Source of the DNA: Bacillota bacterium | GTDB taxonomy: Bacteria > Bacillota > Bacilli > Alicyclobacillales > SLC66 | Direction: 5' to 3' | Assembly: GCA_021821085.1 (NCBI GenBank) | Contig: JAKACV010000003.1 | Coordinates: forward strand, 43,551-107,550 | Length of the DNA stretch: 64,000 bases | Shown here: positions 55,171 to 64,000 of the stretch, piece by piece | How the letters are laid out: the number at the start of each line of letters is the position of its first letter | How positions within the stretch are numbered: the first letter of the stretch is position 1 | Program-made: the position numbers and the translations under genes | The notes under the pieces: generated by a model | The model's input: only the letters and a program-made list of their open reading frames with translations | What the model was told of the DNA's origin: nothing | The model's database searches: none

Positions 55171-57261
55171 TCAGTGCGCTTCTTGTGCAATTTCTTCATA
55201 ATGACAATCTGCATTCGAGCACGCGATGACCTCTTTCGCAGATTTACCTTTACGTTTTTTAACAAGTGGTTCCCCACAAAATTTACACGGTTCCCCTGTC
55301 GGTTTATCCCATAGAACGTAATTACACTCCGGATATCCACTGCACCCATAAAATACCTTGCGCTTTTTGCCTCTGCGTTCAACCAATGGTTTACTACAGC
55401 GCGGACAATTCACGCCCACTTCTTTAACAATTGGTTTCGCATTACGACAGTCAGGAAATCCTGGACAAGCAAGAAATTTACCAAATCGACCATGTTTGTA
55501 TACCATTTGTCGACCGCATTTCTCGCAATACTCATCTGCAAACTCATCCTCTAATTGCACATGTTCCATGCTTTTTTCCGCGACTTCAAGATATCCTTCT
55601 AATCCACTGTAAAATTGATCTAACATTTGTACATAATTACTGTCTCCATCCTCAACCTGATCCAATTGCTGTTCAAGTTGAGCAGTGAAATCGGCATCCA
55701 CAATTGTGGGGAAAAATTCAAGTAATAGATCAACGACAATTTCACCAAGTTCAGTCGGCAAAAATTTCTTTTCTTCAATTAATACATAGCCACGCTTTTG
55801 AATCGTATCTACTGTAGGTGCATACGTACTAGGACGTCCTATCCCCAATTCTTCCATCGCTTTAATCAAGCGCGCCTCTGAATAACGCGGTGGTGGTTGC
55901 GTAAAATGCTGATCTGGTTTCAGGTCTGGACGCGGACTTAGCACTTGATTTGCGGTGAGTTCTGGCAAAAAACCCTGTTCATCCTGCTGGTCATCCGTTG
56001 ATTCAGTGTATACTTTCATAAATCCATGAAATTTTACTTTGGAACCTGTAGCGCGAAAAATCGCGTCACGCGCTGCTATATCTACACTAAGCGTGTCTAA
56101 CACTGCAGAAGCCATCTGGCTTGCCACAAAACGATCATAGATCAAGCGATACAGCCGAAGCTGATCACGCGATAATATCTCCTTTAACGAATCAGGATGA
56201 CGATTCACTGAAGTAGGCCTGATCGCTTCATGCGCATCTTGTGCATTTTTCTTTACATTATATTCACGTGGTCTTTCTGGAACAAACGCCTTCCCATAGG
56301 TATTACTGATGTAATCCCTTACTTCACTAATGGCTGTCTCTGAAATGCGAGTTGAGTCTGTCCGCATATACGTTATTAACCCGACCGCCCCTTCCCCTGG
56401 CAATTCTACTCCTTCGTACAATTGTTGAGCCACGGACATCGTTTTTTGCGAACGAAAGGACAACTTGCGGGCCGCCTCTTGTTGTAGACTGCTCGTGATA
56501 AAAGGAGCAGACGGATTCCTTTTGCGTTCACTAGCCTTGACAGATCTTACGACAAACTCAGAATCGCCAATACGAATCAACAGGTCTGCAACGTCTTGTT
56601 CACTATGCAACTCTGTCTTGTTTTTCCCATACCCGTGAAACTGTGCCTTAAACGCTTCTCCATTACTTTGACACAGTGCAGTCACTGTCCAATATTCTTC
56701 TGGTACAAAAGATCTAATTTCACGTTCTCGGTCTACAATAAGACGCACTGCCACAGACTGTACGCGCCCAGCAGACAATCCGCGTTTCACTTTTTTCCAT
56801 AGCAATGGACTAATCCGATAGCCTACTAAGCGATCGAGAATACGTCGCGCTTGTTGAGCGTGAACCAAATCCATATTTACCTTACGCGGATGTTTAAATG
56901 CTTCCTTTACAGCCTGTTTGGTAATTTCGTTAAAAACCACGCGACATGGTTTGTTTGGATCGATTTCAAGACTTTGCGCTAAGTGCCAAGCAATAGCTTC
57001 TCCTTCGCGATCAGGGTCAGCCGCAAGAAAGACTCCTTTAACTTTCTTGCTAGAATCACGTAATTGTTTTAATACATCGCCTTTTCCGCGGATGGTAATA
57101 TACTTTGGTTCGAACTGGTGCGTTACATCGACCCCAAGTTGGCTTTTTGGCAAATCACGTACATGTCCCATAGATGCTTTCACTACGTATCGAGCCCCAA
57201 GATACTTTCCAATGGTCTTGGCCTTTGCTGGCGACTCGACGATGACGAGATAGTCTGCCAT
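55171..57261 (-). CDS. topA: DNA topoisomerase I
   Basis: Type IA topoisomerase that relaxes negative supercoils. After the N-terminal Toprim domain (MADYLVIVESPAKAKTIGKYLG; DPDREGEAIAWHL, about 95) come RGLSAGRVQSVAVRLI and the active-site Tyr in GLITYMRTDSTRIS (about 300). The C-terminus has three zinc ribbons: CEKCGRQMVYKHGRFGKFLAC, CPRCSKPLVERRGKKRKVFYGC and CKFCGEPLVKKRKG. The ATG used has AGGAGG 6 bases upstream; the track adds 14 codons. About 696 residues. Confidence 0.96.
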   Translation of the reverse strand: MADYLVIVESPAKAKTIGKYLGARYVVKASMGHVRDLPKSQLGVDVTHQFEPKYITIRGKGDVLKQLRDSSKKVKGVFLAADPDREGEAIAWHLAQSLEIDPNKPCRVVFNEITKQAVKEAFKHPRKVNMDLVHAQQARRILDRLVGYRISPLLWKKVKRGLSAGRVQSVAVRLIVDREREIRSFVPEEYWTVTALCQSNGEAFKAQFHGYGKNKTELHSEQDVADLLIRIGDSEFVVRSVKASERKRNPSAPFITSSLQQEAARKLSFRSQKTMSVAQQLYEGVELPGEGAVGLITYMRTDSTRISETAISEVRDYISNTYGKAFVPERPREYNVKKNAQDAHEAIRPTSVNRHPDSLKEILSRDQLRLYRLIYDRFVASQMASAVLDTLSVDIAARDAIFRATGSKVKFHGFMKVYTESTDDQQDEQGFLPELTANQVLSPRPDLKPDQHFTQPPPRYSEARLIKAMEELGIGRPSTYAPTVDTIQKRGYVLIEEKKFLPTELGEIVVDLLLEFFPTIVDADFTAQLEQQLDQVEDGDSNYVQMLDQFYSGLEGYLEVAEKSMEHVQLEDEFADEYCEKCGRQMVYKHGRFGKFLACPGFPDCRNAKPIVKEVGVNCPRCSKPLVERRGKKRKVFYGCSGYPECNYVLWDKPTGEPCKFCGEPLVKKRKGKSAKEVIACSNADCHYEEIAQEAH

Positions 57262-57370
57262 CGTTCTCCTCCTCGCCTCCATAAGTTCACCACATCTTAT
57301 CACTGTCCTCTAAGAGTATGCAAATCCTTTGAAAAAAGTGGCTGGTAATGATTGAACTTTATCATTGGAG

Positions 57371-58504
57371 TTACGACACGATGTCATCGTTTGGTACCAT
57401 CTGATAGGTGCCGTCCATGGATCGACGAATCATTTGACTAATTTCCAGAAAAATGATTGCAGTATCAATCTCACTCACAGAAAAAACTTCTTCCCGAGCA
57501 GCCATCAACTCTTCTCTTGACATTGAACGCGCCATCAACTCTTGAAGAATCCATTGTTTGATCACCCCGTCCACTAGCCCAAATTCATCCTCTGTAGATT
57601 CGCTCCGCTTTGGCGCCTCTCTTTCCAAAATAGGTATGAGGTTCAACGTATGTAAAATGGCAGCCGGATGAAGCAACGGTACCGCCCCACTCGCAATCAA
57701 TTCATTAGTTCCAGAGGATGCCAAACTATATACTGAACCAGGTACTGCATACACATCTCGATTCTGCTCTAATGCGTAGGATGCCGTGATGAGGGCCCCA
57801 CTTCGCGCTCCTGCCTCAACAATAATGACGCCTTTTGACATTCCACTAATGATGCGGTTACGTTGCGGGAAACGATATCTTTCTGGTTTTGTCCATGGTA
57901 AAAATTCACTCAGTATCACACCGCCTGACTCAATAATTTGTTCAGCCAGTCGCGTGTTTTGCGGTGGATAAATATGATCAATTCCCGAACCCAAAACCGC
58001 ATACGTACACCCCCGTCCAGCAATTGCCCCTTTATGTGCAGCCTCATCTATTCCAAGTGCTAAACCGGATACCACGCAACAATCCCCATTAGCAAGCATC
58101 TGGGCACTTTCAAAAGCGACTTTTTTCCCATAACTCGTGCATTTACGTGTGCCAACGATGGCTACACTTCGCTGTAGGTGACTCAGCGGCCCCTTATAAA
58201 ACAACATTGGCGGAGGAATAGCAATCTCACGTAAAAGCGCAGGATAGTAGGGGTCATCCTCAAGGACAAACTGGTATTTATCCATGATCCGAGTCATTTC
58301 ACGTTTATAAGACGCGTTTTTTAAAGCAGTGTACAAGCTCTCTGCTTGCGCCATGTTCAAACCACACGACAGCCAATCGTGCACACCATACTGTTTTGCC
58401 GCCTCATAAGTAGAAACCTTCCCATAGAGTTGACGCGCCTTCTTCACCCCAATACCATGTACACTAAGGAGAGAAAGCCAATATAACAGTTGAACTTCCC
58501 TCAT
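57371..58504 (-). CDS. dprA: DNA-processing protein DprA (Smf)
   Basis: Protects incoming single-stranded DNA and loads RecA during natural transformation. The 377 residues hold an N-terminal SAM-like region (YWLSLLSVHGIGVKKARQLYG), the Rossmann-like DprA fold (RSVAIVGTRKCTSYGKKVAFESAQML, about 117, and VVSGLALGIDEAAHKGAI, about 148) and a C-terminal winged helix. ATG MREVQLLYW chosen, with AGGGTGA upstream; the track start is 11 codons earlier. Together with the damaged comM nearby, it suggests competence genes in this lineage. Confidence 0.94.
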   Translation of the reverse strand: MREVQLLYWLSLLSVHGIGVKKARQLYGKVSTYEAAKQYGVHDWLSCGLNMAQAESLYTALKNASYKREMTRIMDKYQFVLEDDPYYPALLREIAIPPPMLFYKGPLSHLQRSVAIVGTRKCTSYGKKVAFESAQMLANGDCCVVSGLALGIDEAAHKGAIAGRGCTYAVLGSGIDHIYPPQNTRLAEQIIESGGVILSEFLPWTKPERYRFPQRNRIISGMSKGVIIVEAGARSGALITASYALEQNRDVYAVPGSVYSLASSGTNELIASGAVPLLHPAAILHTLNLIPILEREAPKRSESTEDEFGLVDGVIKQWILQELMARSMSREELMAAREEVFSVSEIDTAIIFLEISQMIRRSMDGTYQMVPNDDIVS

Positions 58505-58594
58505 TGCTTTCACCCTAACCACTATCATAATGAGCATAGTGTCTCATACCACTCAAAAGACGCACAACTTCCTTAGAAGAATTCCATTCTAATT

Positions 58595-58639
58595 AGAATA
58601 AAATACAAGCTGACTTCAAAGAATCTGAAGTCAGCTTGT
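58595..58639 (-). terminator. Strong rho-independent terminator after sucD
   Basis: On the minus strand ACAAGCTGACTTCA, loop GATTCTT and TGAAGTCAGCTTGT form a perfect 14-bp stem, followed by ATTTTATTC. It starts 20 bases past the sucD stop and isolates sucCD from dprA. Confidence 0.93.
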
Positions 58640-58659
58640 CACTCACGAGATTGTAGCCA

Positions 58660-59559
58660 CTAGGATCGGCATTTTTCCAACAAATTGCGTTCCTCTAACA
58701 TTTTCACGAGAGTAGAACCCATTTCCGAAGGAGTATTTGCCACGTGAATACCTGCAGCTTGCATGGCTACAACTTTCTCGTCAGCAGTCCCTTTGCCACC
58801 AGAAATGATTGCCCCCGCATGTCCCATCCGCTTACCTGCTGGTGCACTTCGACCAGCAATAAAACCAGCCACTGGTTTTTTCATGTGTTCCTTAATATAA
58901 CTTGCAGCCTCTTCTTCAGCAGTTCCCCCAATTTCACCGATCATGATCACTGCTTCTGTTTCTGGATCTTCATTGAACATCCTCAAGACATCCACAAAGT
59001 TAGTCCCATTTACCGGGTCTCCGCCGATACCGACTGCCGTCGATTGCCCCACACCTTGAACAGTCAACTGGTATACTGCTTCATAGGTTAGCGTTCCGCT
59101 CCGGCTTACCACACCAACATGCCCGCGTTTATGAATATATCCAGGCATAATACCAATCTTACACTCTTCTGGAGTGATCACTCCAGGACAGTTAGGTCCG
59201 ATTAAACGCGTGCCTTTTCCTTCAAGATAACGTTTCACTGTTACCATATCAAGAATCGGAATTCCCTCTGTGATACAGATCACCAATTCTATTCCCGCAT
59301 CTGCAGCTTCTAAGATAGCATCAGCAGCGAATGCCGGTGGCACATAAATAACAGATGCATTTGCACCAGTCCCCTTCACAGCTGCCTCCACAGTATCGAA
59401 AACGGGAACTCCCTCAACGGTCGTTCCACCCTTACCTGGGGTTACACCGCCCACCATTTTTGTTCCATATTCGATAGCCTGTTTCGTGTGAAATAATCCT
59501 GTAGCACCCGTAATTCCCTGGGTAATGACGCGCGTATTTTTGTTCACCAAAATACTCAT
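58660..59559 (-). CDS. sucD: Succinyl-CoA ligase alpha subunit
   Basis: With SucC interconverts succinyl-CoA and succinate with substrate-level phosphorylation in the TCA cycle. The 299 residues show the CoA-binding [37 protein letters not shown], the [12 protein letters not shown] segment and the phosphorylated His in [21 protein letters not shown] (about 246). sucC is 12 bases upstream. Confidence 0.96.
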   Translation of the reverse strand: MSILVNKNTRVITQGITGATGLFHTKQAIEYGTKMVGGVTPGKGGTTVEGVPVFDTVEAAVKGTGANASVIYVPPAFAADAILEAADAGIELVICITEGIPILDMVTVKRYLEGKGTRLIGPNCPGVITPEECKIGIMPGYIHKRGHVGVVSRSGTLTYEAVYQLTVQGVGQSTAVGIGGDPVNGTNFVDVLRMFNEDPETEAVIMIGEIGGTAEEEAASYIKEHMKKPVAGFIAGRSAPAGKRMGHAGAIISGGKGTADEKVVAMQAAGIHVANTPSEMGSTLVKMLEERNLLEKCRS

Positions 59560-59571
59560 GGGAAACTCCTC

Positions 59572-60729
59572 CTACTTCACGAGCTCGACAATTTTTTGTG
59601 CTGCCTCTGCTAGGGAATCTGCGCCGACAATGGGTAATCCGGATTTATCCAAGATTTCTTTGCCGAGTTGCACGTTGGTTCCTTCTAGGCGAACAACTAA
59701 CGGACGATCAATGCCAACTTGTCGCGCTGCTGCAACAACCGCGTTGGCAATTACGTCACATTTCATAATGCCACCGAAAATATTTACAAGGATGCCTTTC
59801 ACACCTGAGTCTGAAAGGATGATTTTAAATGCCTCCATCACCTTTTGTTCCGAGGCACCTCCACCAACATCAAGAAAGTTTGCCGGTTCACCGCCAAAGT
59901 ATTTAATTGTATCCATAGTTGCCATCGCGAGACCGGCTCCATTTACCATGCACCCGATATTGCCTTGCAAACCGATATAGCTTAAATCAAATTTGGACGC
60001 TTCCACTTCACGCGGATCTTCCTCTTCAAAATCACGAAACTCCATAACGTCTTTATGGCGAAATAGTGCATTATCATCAAAATTCAGCTTTGCATCTAGC
60101 GCAAGTACATTCCCATCACCCGTCACAACAAGTGGATTGATCTCAGCAATCGAGCAGTCATTATCCACAAACGCACGGTATAGCGCCACCATAAACGTTG
60201 CCGTTTTGTTAATCAATTCGGTAGGAATATGTATGGCATAAGCCAGTCTGCGCGCTTGATACGGGCGTAAACCAACTGACGGATCCACTTCCTCGCGAAA
60301 AATTTTTTCGGGACTGTTAGCTGCAACTTCTTCGATCTCCATGCCGCCCTCTTCAGACGCCATCATCACAACACGCCCAGTTGCACGATCGACAACCACT
60401 CCAACATAGTATTCCTTTTTAATATCGCTCAACGATTCAACGAGTAAGCGACGTACTTCCTTACCTTCAGGGCCCGTCTGATGAGTGACCAATGTCTTGC
60501 CAAGTAACTCTTTGGCATACTGGCTCACTTCATCGAGAGATTTGGCAAGCTTAACGCCACCTGCTTTACCACGCCCACCTGCATGAATTTGCGCCTTTAC
60601 CACAGCACGTCCACCAAATCGCTCAGCGACTTGCACTGCTTCGTCCGGAGTAAATGCTACCGCTCCGTCTGGGACTGCCACGCCATATTTGCGTAAAAGC
60701 GTTTTGGCTTGATATTCATGAATATTCAC
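59572..60729 (-). CDS. sucC: Succinyl-CoA ligase beta subunit
   Basis: ATP-grasp subunit of succinyl-CoA synthetase, 385 residues. [22 protein letters not shown] begins the protein. The ATP-grasp motifs include [19 protein letters not shown] (about 44) and [31 protein letters not shown] (about 195). The C-terminal flavodoxin-like domain has [19 protein letters not shown] chose the GTG start with GGGAGGA 7 bases upstream; the track start five codons earlier overlaps that site. Confidence 0.96.
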   Translation of the reverse strand: MNIHEYQAKTLLRKYGVAVPDGAVAFTPDEAVQVAERFGGRAVVKAQIHAGGRGKAGGVKLAKSLDEVSQYAKELLGKTLVTHQTGPEGKEVRRLLVESLSDIKKEYYVGVVVDRATGRVVMMASEEGGMEIEEVAANSPEKIFREEVDPSVGLRPYQARRLAYAIHIPTELINKTATFMVALYRAFVDNDCSIAEINPLVVTGDGNVLALDAKLNFDDNALFRHKDVMEFRDFEEEDPREVEASKFDLSYIGLQGNIGCMVNGAGLAMATMDTIKYFGGEPANFLDVGGGASEQKVMEAFKIILSDSGVKGILVNIFGGIMKCDVIANAVVAAARQVGIDRPLVVRLEGTNVQLGKEILDKSGLPIVGADSLAEAAQKIVELVK

Positions 60730-60807
60730 AATGCTTCCTCCCAACCCATTTCGGATTCTTTGGCACTGTTTCGACCGCAGAAATCCAGGTCCATTCGCAC
60801 AACTTAA

Positions 60808-60836
60808 AAGATAGACTACTAAGTAACGGAATTCAA
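60808..60836 (-). promoter_or_regulatory. Sigma-A-type promoter of sucCD
   Basis: Minus-strand TTGAAT, 17-base spacer, TATCTT, lying 79 bases before the sucC start. Confidence 0.55.
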
Positions 60837-60868
60837 CTCGATTTTCATAGAATAAGACTGAGTTTTAA

Positions 60869-60911
60869 CATACGGAACAAATTGTTATTCTTAAATTGTA
60901 TTTTCCGTATG
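60869..60911 (-). terminator. Inverted repeat at the 3' end of the MFS gene
   Basis: CATACGGAA and TTCCGTATG are a perfect 9-bp inverted repeat separated by 25 bases, and outer CTGAGT/ACTCAG arms extend it. The proximal arm lies within the last codons of the MFS gene. The loop is long and the T-run weak, so it may be a poor terminator or an operator-like site upstream of sucCD. Confidence 0.4.
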
Positions 60912-62063
60912 GAGACTCAGCTTTTTAAGGAGAAATGTGTAAAATACAAACATCAAAAAGAGGGTTCCTCCTGTCGTCAAGAATGCCCAATTGTAAAATT
61001 TACCCGTAAGAAACTCACCCCCAAGCCACACAGAGAAAATCATTCCCACGCCACGCATCAGTCCTCTATAGGATTGCATAATCGCCCGTTCCGCATCCAT
61101 GACAACCCCAAGCGCCAGACTGTCAATTATTGGTGCGTATATCATATTTACAAGAGACCGCAACATTAACAGTGTCACAAATGGAATGAGACTGGCATTT
61201 AATGCAATGCCTATGTTCATTACAAATGCACTAAAGAGCAAAGGCCCTAGAACCTGGTGTACTGTGTAGCGATTGAGTACAAACGGGGTTAAAAACGAAC
61301 CCACAAAAAGTGCAAACTCATTCATTGCAATAATCAATCCAATGCCTGTAACTGAAGGTCTGAACTGTCCTGCTAAAATTAAATTCAAGTAGGGCATAGC
61401 AAACCCATACGACAAACCAGATAAAAAGGCAAATGTGCTATACAAAACAACAGGTCGTGAAGGACGCAAAAACCCCTTTCGCACCGCATGTGCACCCAGT
61501 GATTGACCCACATCACTTAGTTTGCGCCTTCCAAACGGTGCAATACAAAAAATAAATCCGCCCAACAAAAGAGTGGATTCAAATTGTGTGTGCATTCGCG
61601 GGAGCCATTGAGGTAACCATCCTCCTAATATGCTCCCAATTCCAATCATCAACATGAAATTAGCAAAAATAACCGATATGGCAAAATCTCGATCTTCATC
61701 CGATACGTAGGACGCAACCACAGCAAATTCACTTGCCCCAACCATCGCTTGACCAACAGAAAAAATAAGTTGAGACAGGCTAATCAAAATGAAGTTCACA
61801 AAAAGAGGCTGCAAAACAGCTCCGACAGCTAAGAGTGTCGTCCCAATTACAAGAATTCGCTTGCGACCATAACGATCTGCAAAACCTCCCATCAAAACAG
61901 ATAATGCGGTCGTAGCCAGCGGATTAATCGACGTAATCCAAGCAATAGCACCAGAATGATATCCAAGCGCAATTAAGTGTAAATTGAACAAAACGCCAAT
62001 GATCCCCATTGACAATCCGTAGATGCCATCTGTCCAAAGAAACCGAAGCATGTCTGGTGACAT
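60891..62063 (-). CDS. Major facilitator superfamily transporter
   Basis: A 390-residue membrane protein with about twelve predicted hydrophobic segments in two sixes. The MFS loop 2-3 signature is seen as GGFADRYGRKRILVIGTTLLAVGA (about 63-86). The substrate cannot be inferred; it resembles general drug/sugar-efflux type MFS members. The start is the ATG MSPDMLRFLWTDGIYG with AGGG 8 bases upstream, because the track's upstream extension runs into the promoter. It has no counterpart at this place in B. subtilis and is divergent from the zinc-ribbon gene. Confidence 0.88.
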   Translation of the reverse strand: MSPDMLRFLWTDGIYGLSMGIIGVLFNLHLIALGYHSGAIAWITSINPLATTALSVLMGGFADRYGRKRILVIGTTLLAVGAVLQPLFVNFILISLSQLIFSVGQAMVGASEFAVVASYVSDEDRDFAISVIFANFMLMIGIGSILGGWLPQWLPRMHTQFESTLLLGGFIFCIAPFGRRKLSDVGQSLGAHAVRKGFLRPSRPVVLYSTFAFLSGLSYGFAMPYLNLILAGQFRPSVTGIGLIIAMNEFALFVGSFLTPFVLNRYTVHQVLGPLLFSAFVMNIGIALNASLIPFVTLLMLRSLVNMIYAPIIDSLALGVVMDAERAIMQSYRGLMRGVGMIFSVWLGGEFLTGKFYNWAFLTTGGTLFLMFVFYTFLLKKLSLHTENTI

Positions 62064-62090
62064 GTTTTTAACCCTACTCCAATAGTTTAC

Positions 62091-62118
62091 GATATACAAT
62101 AAAATCATCCATTCACAA
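62091..62118 (-). promoter_or_regulatory. Sigma-A-type promoter of the MFS gene
   Basis: Minus-strand TTGTGA, 16-base spacer, TATATC, 28 bases before the ATG. Confidence 0.5.
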
Positions 62119-62121
62119 TTA

Positions 62122-62203
62122 AATAGATAAAATAAACTCGTTCGTTATATGCTATATATAATTACAAATAATTTATCTAATTCCGCAAAATAACTATCTA
62201 ATT
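62122..62203. repeat. TATCTA repeats in the divergent MFS/zinc-ribbon promoter region
   Basis: TATCTAATT occurs at 62174-62182 and again at 62195-62203, exactly 21 bases (two helical turns) apart. A third, inverted copy AATAGATAAA is at 62122-62131. The stretch is very AT-rich, so chance is possible. The arrangement fits operator sites for a regulator of the divergent pair. Confidence 0.4.
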
Positions 62204-62228
62204 TTTTTGTTTTTTTATTACCAGCACA

Positions 62229-62256
62229 TTGTAATTCACACGATCACTGTTATAAT
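62229..62256 (+). promoter_or_regulatory. Sigma-A-type promoter of the zinc-ribbon gene
   Basis: TTGTAA, 16-base spacer, perfect TATAAT; a strong GGGGAGGGG ribosome site follows at 62265-62273. Confidence 0.7.
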
Positions 62257-62280
62257 ACAAAAAAGGGGAGGGGAAATGGT

Positions 62281-62703
62281 ATGGATTTCTGTTGCGGCAC
62301 TACAATGACATTACGCTTGGCATCACTCACTACTGATGGGGGCGCGCAGATCGCCGACGTTCCCTTCCTGTACTGTCACACTTGCGGACATACAGTCATA
62401 GCCCCTGAGGTGGAACTTGACGTCACTATGTACAGTCATTATTGCGATACTGATGGCTTAAAACAGGGCACTTTCAAGGATGTGGTTGATCAGGATAAAC
62501 TATCGGCCATTACGGAACAATACTCGGTCTTTGAAGGTCCTCCCCATCCCATCGTAACAGAAGAACAGATCGATCACATGCTTGATGTCTGGAATTTCGC
62601 CAAACAAATCAATGACGAAGAGTGGATTACGGAAATTCGCACAACTTTATTGCGCCTTCACAAAGTACGACTAGACAGCCAATTATTACAACCACAATCC
62701 TAA
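62281..62703 (+). CDS. Small zinc-ribbon protein (YgiT-type-like), function unknown
   Basis: A 140-residue soluble protein. The N-terminal half has FCCGTTM, then VPFLYCHTCGHTVIAPEVELDV, a spacing like the YgiT-type zinc finger (Cys pair, about 27 residues, CxxC). The first pair here is adjacent cysteines rather than CxxC. The C-terminal half is acidic and helical (EEQIDHMLDVWNFAKQINDEEW) with no known motif. It has its own strong promoter and ribosome site. I do not recognise a specific function; YgiT-like zinc domains occur in antitoxins and in many uncharacterised proteins, and no toxin partner is adjacent. Confidence 0.75.
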   Translation: MDFCCGTTMTLRLASLTTDGGAQIADVPFLYCHTCGHTVIAPEVELDVTMYSHYCDTDGLKQGTFKDVVDQDKLSAITEQYSVFEGPPHPIVTEEQIDHMLDVWNFAKQINDEEWITEIRTTLLRLHKVRLDSQLLQPQS

Positions 62704-62903
62704 ACGTCATGGCAACTTTGATATTCAACTAGTACACTCACTACAAAGCACAGAAGTTGTCCGCCTTATGATGACTCGCGCATATGCGGTCTGGTGTTCT
62801 AGTACAATGATAGATAGCCAAGTTAACCAGAATCCCTAGCGCAGGTTCGCGATCGCACGCGTTCAATCTGCGCTTTTTATTCTGAGATGACGGGGTGTTA
62901 GCG

Positions 62904-63941
62904 GTGTATGCTGTAACACATGGCATTGCTCTATACGGTATTGAAGGTCTTATGATCGGCGTGGAGGCTGATGTGCAAAGTGGATTACCAGGCTTTGAGA
63001 TGGTAGGTCTGCCCGCCTCTTCGATTCGCGAGGCAAAAGAAAGAGTCCGGTCTGCTCTCATCAACAGTGGTTTTAATTGGCCACGCGGTCGCATTACCGT
63101 GAGTCTCTCACCTGCAGATTGGCGCAAAGAAGGAAGTGGTCTCGATCTGCCAATCGCCATTGCCATATTGATTGCTTCGGAGCAACTTCCCCCCATCCCG
63201 CATCACACCGTGTTACTTGGTGAACTAGCGCTCGATGGGACTCTACGCGAATTCAGAGGACTCTATGCATCTGTAAAATGCGCCGTCGAGCTTGGAGCAA
63301 ACGACCTGATCCTTCCCGTGACAAATGAATTCGATTTAACGCTCGGATCCAATTCGTCTCGCATGATCGCATTGCGTACTCTCTTTGAATCCGTCCAGGC
63401 ATTGCGTGGTCATTTTATTACAAAAAAAACAGATGCACCATCTCTGTTTTTTCACGTTGCGCTCGTTGCAAAACAGAACCCTTCCTCAAACACACAAGCA
63501 GAAAACCACATCCGTGATTTCCGTGACATCGTAGGACAAGTGCTTGCGAAACGAGCTATGTTCATTAGCGCCATAGGAAATCACCATATGCTATTCTATG
63601 GCCCGCCGGGTTCTGGAAAAAGCATGTTGGCTGAACGTCTTCCATCTATTTTACCAAATATATCGCCGAGTGAATTTGCAGAACTCAAACATATTTACAG
63701 CATTGCTGGCTTACCGATGACTGAGGACACACAACGCCCATTTCGCTCACCGCATCATTCAATTACTGTGCAGGGACTATTAGGTGGAGGAGTACACCCA
63801 AAACCAGGTGAAATTACTCTCGCCCATCACGGTGTTTTATTTTTAGATGAGTTCCCTGAATTTACTCGACAAGCACTAGGAGTCCGTCCGATGGATTATC
63901 GGGGCGGGACTCCTTTCCATCCTGTTTGTTCCAATTTCTAG
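62904..63941 (+). pseudogene. comM: comM/yifB Mg-chelatase-like AAA ATPase, interrupted
   Basis: The first 325 or so codons are a good YifB/ComM protein, a hexameric helicase-type ATPase that helps branch migration in transformation. They show [36 protein letters not shown], the Lon-protease-like [13 protein letters not shown], Walker A in [16 protein letters not shown] (about 233) and Walker B in [11 protein letters not shown] (about 311). The family then continues with R-Q-x-L-E-x-L-R-Q-P for about 180 residues more. Here, after FTRQAL, the frame reads [16 protein letters not shown] and stops. The junction coincides with a hairpin. The start is a GTG (62904) with GGGGTG upstream, three codons inside the track ORF. 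Confidence 0.85.
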
Positions 63942-64000
63942 TCTTTGTTCTGTTTATTCTAGGCTTTCAATATTTTTTTGCATAATTATCCATCGATCTC
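63879..64000. mobile_element. Possible border of an element inserted in comM
   Basis: From base 63879 the sequence no longer matches comM. It starts with a hairpin: GGAGTCC ... GGACTCC outer arms (63879-63885 and 63907-63913) and CCGAT ... ATCGG inner arms around a GGATT loop. About 85 bases of AT-rich DNA follow to the window end. A minus frame ending IMQKNIESLE-stop could be the end of a transposase, but it is too short to judge. IS terminal and subterminal hairpins look like this; an assembly artefact is the main alternative. Confidence 0.35.

Noticed and set aside
58561-58600. Short palindrome GAATTCCATTCTAATTAGAAT near sucD
   Set aside because: Imperfect and adjacent to a much stronger terminator; no separate role could be supported.
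62741-63196. 151-aa minus-strand ORF over the comM start
   Set aside because: Antisense shadow of the comM coding sequence; comM itself has clear family motifs.
63879-63941. Taking the comM ORF end at 63941 as the natural C-terminus
   Set aside because: ComM proteins are about 500 residues and continue well beyond the Walker B motif; the last 21 residues here have no family similarity.
1-64000. CRISPR arrays, tRNA or rRNA genes, prophage
   Set aside because: No regularly spaced repeats, cloverleaf-like segments, rRNA sequence or phage genes were noticed on either strand while reading.

Overview
This window is a chromosomal segment of a spore-forming, flagellated Firmicute (Bacillota). The evidence is the Gram-positive replicative polymerase PolC, CodY, FliY, SwrB- and YlxY-type proteins, the spore dipicolinate gene dpaA, and a gene order that follows the Bacillus subtilis dpaA-to-sucC region almost gene for gene. 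Many TTG and GTG starts, strong AGGAGG ribosome sites and the proteins' general character suggest an Alicyclobacillus-like lineage. That lineage call is an inference from gene content; no database search was run. Nearly everything is on the minus strand, so the biological reading order runs from high to low coordinates.

Layout from right to left. 62.9-64.0 kb: on the plus strand, a comM/yifB gene whose frame breaks off 63 bases after a normal Walker B motif, at a hairpin followed by AT-rich DNA, possibly the border of an inserted element. 60.9-62.7 kb: a divergent pair, an MFS transporter (-) and a small zinc-ribbon protein (+), separated by an AT-rich promoter region with repeated TATCTA motifs. 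50-60.7 kb: sucC-sucD, dprA, topA, trmFO, xerC, hslV, hslU, codY, ending at a strong terminator.

26.3-49.8 kb: the large flagellar/chemotaxis operon: flgB-flgC-fliE-fliF-fliG-fliH-fliI-fliJ-motE-fliK-flgD, then flbD-fliL-fliM-fliY-cheY-fliO-fliP-fliQ-fliR-flhB-flhA-flhF-flhG-cheC-cheD-fapA-swrB and an MltG-like gene. It encodes the export gate, ATPase complex, rod parts, MS/C ring and the CheY/FliY/CheC/CheD adaptation branch. Several usual members are absent: flgE (hook) between flgD and flbD, cheB-cheA-cheW between flhG and cheC, and sigD after cheD. A 157-bp MITE-like palindromic element with a 5-bp target duplication sits between flhB and flhA, and its duplication contains the flhB stop codon. 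A Spo0A-type box lies upstream of flgB.

3.6-26.2 kb: the gene-expression and envelope block: rpsB-tsf, pyrH-frr, uppS-cdsA-dxr-rseP-polC, then rimP-nusA-ylxR-ylxQ-infB-rbfA-nrnA-truB-ribF, rpsO and pnp. Promoters with structured leaders precede rpsB, rpsO and rimP. proS (between rseP and polC) and ylxP (between infB and rbfA), present in B. subtilis, are not here. 1-3.6 kb: ylxY, an M16 peptidase, a dUTPase and the start of dpaA, which is preceded by a good match to a sigma-K promoter.

No rRNA, tRNA, CRISPR array, prophage or clear transposase gene was seen. I found no convincing wholly new multi-gene system. The strongest unusual signals are the MITE-like element inside the flagellar operon, the missing hook, sigma and chemotaxis genes, and the interrupted comM.
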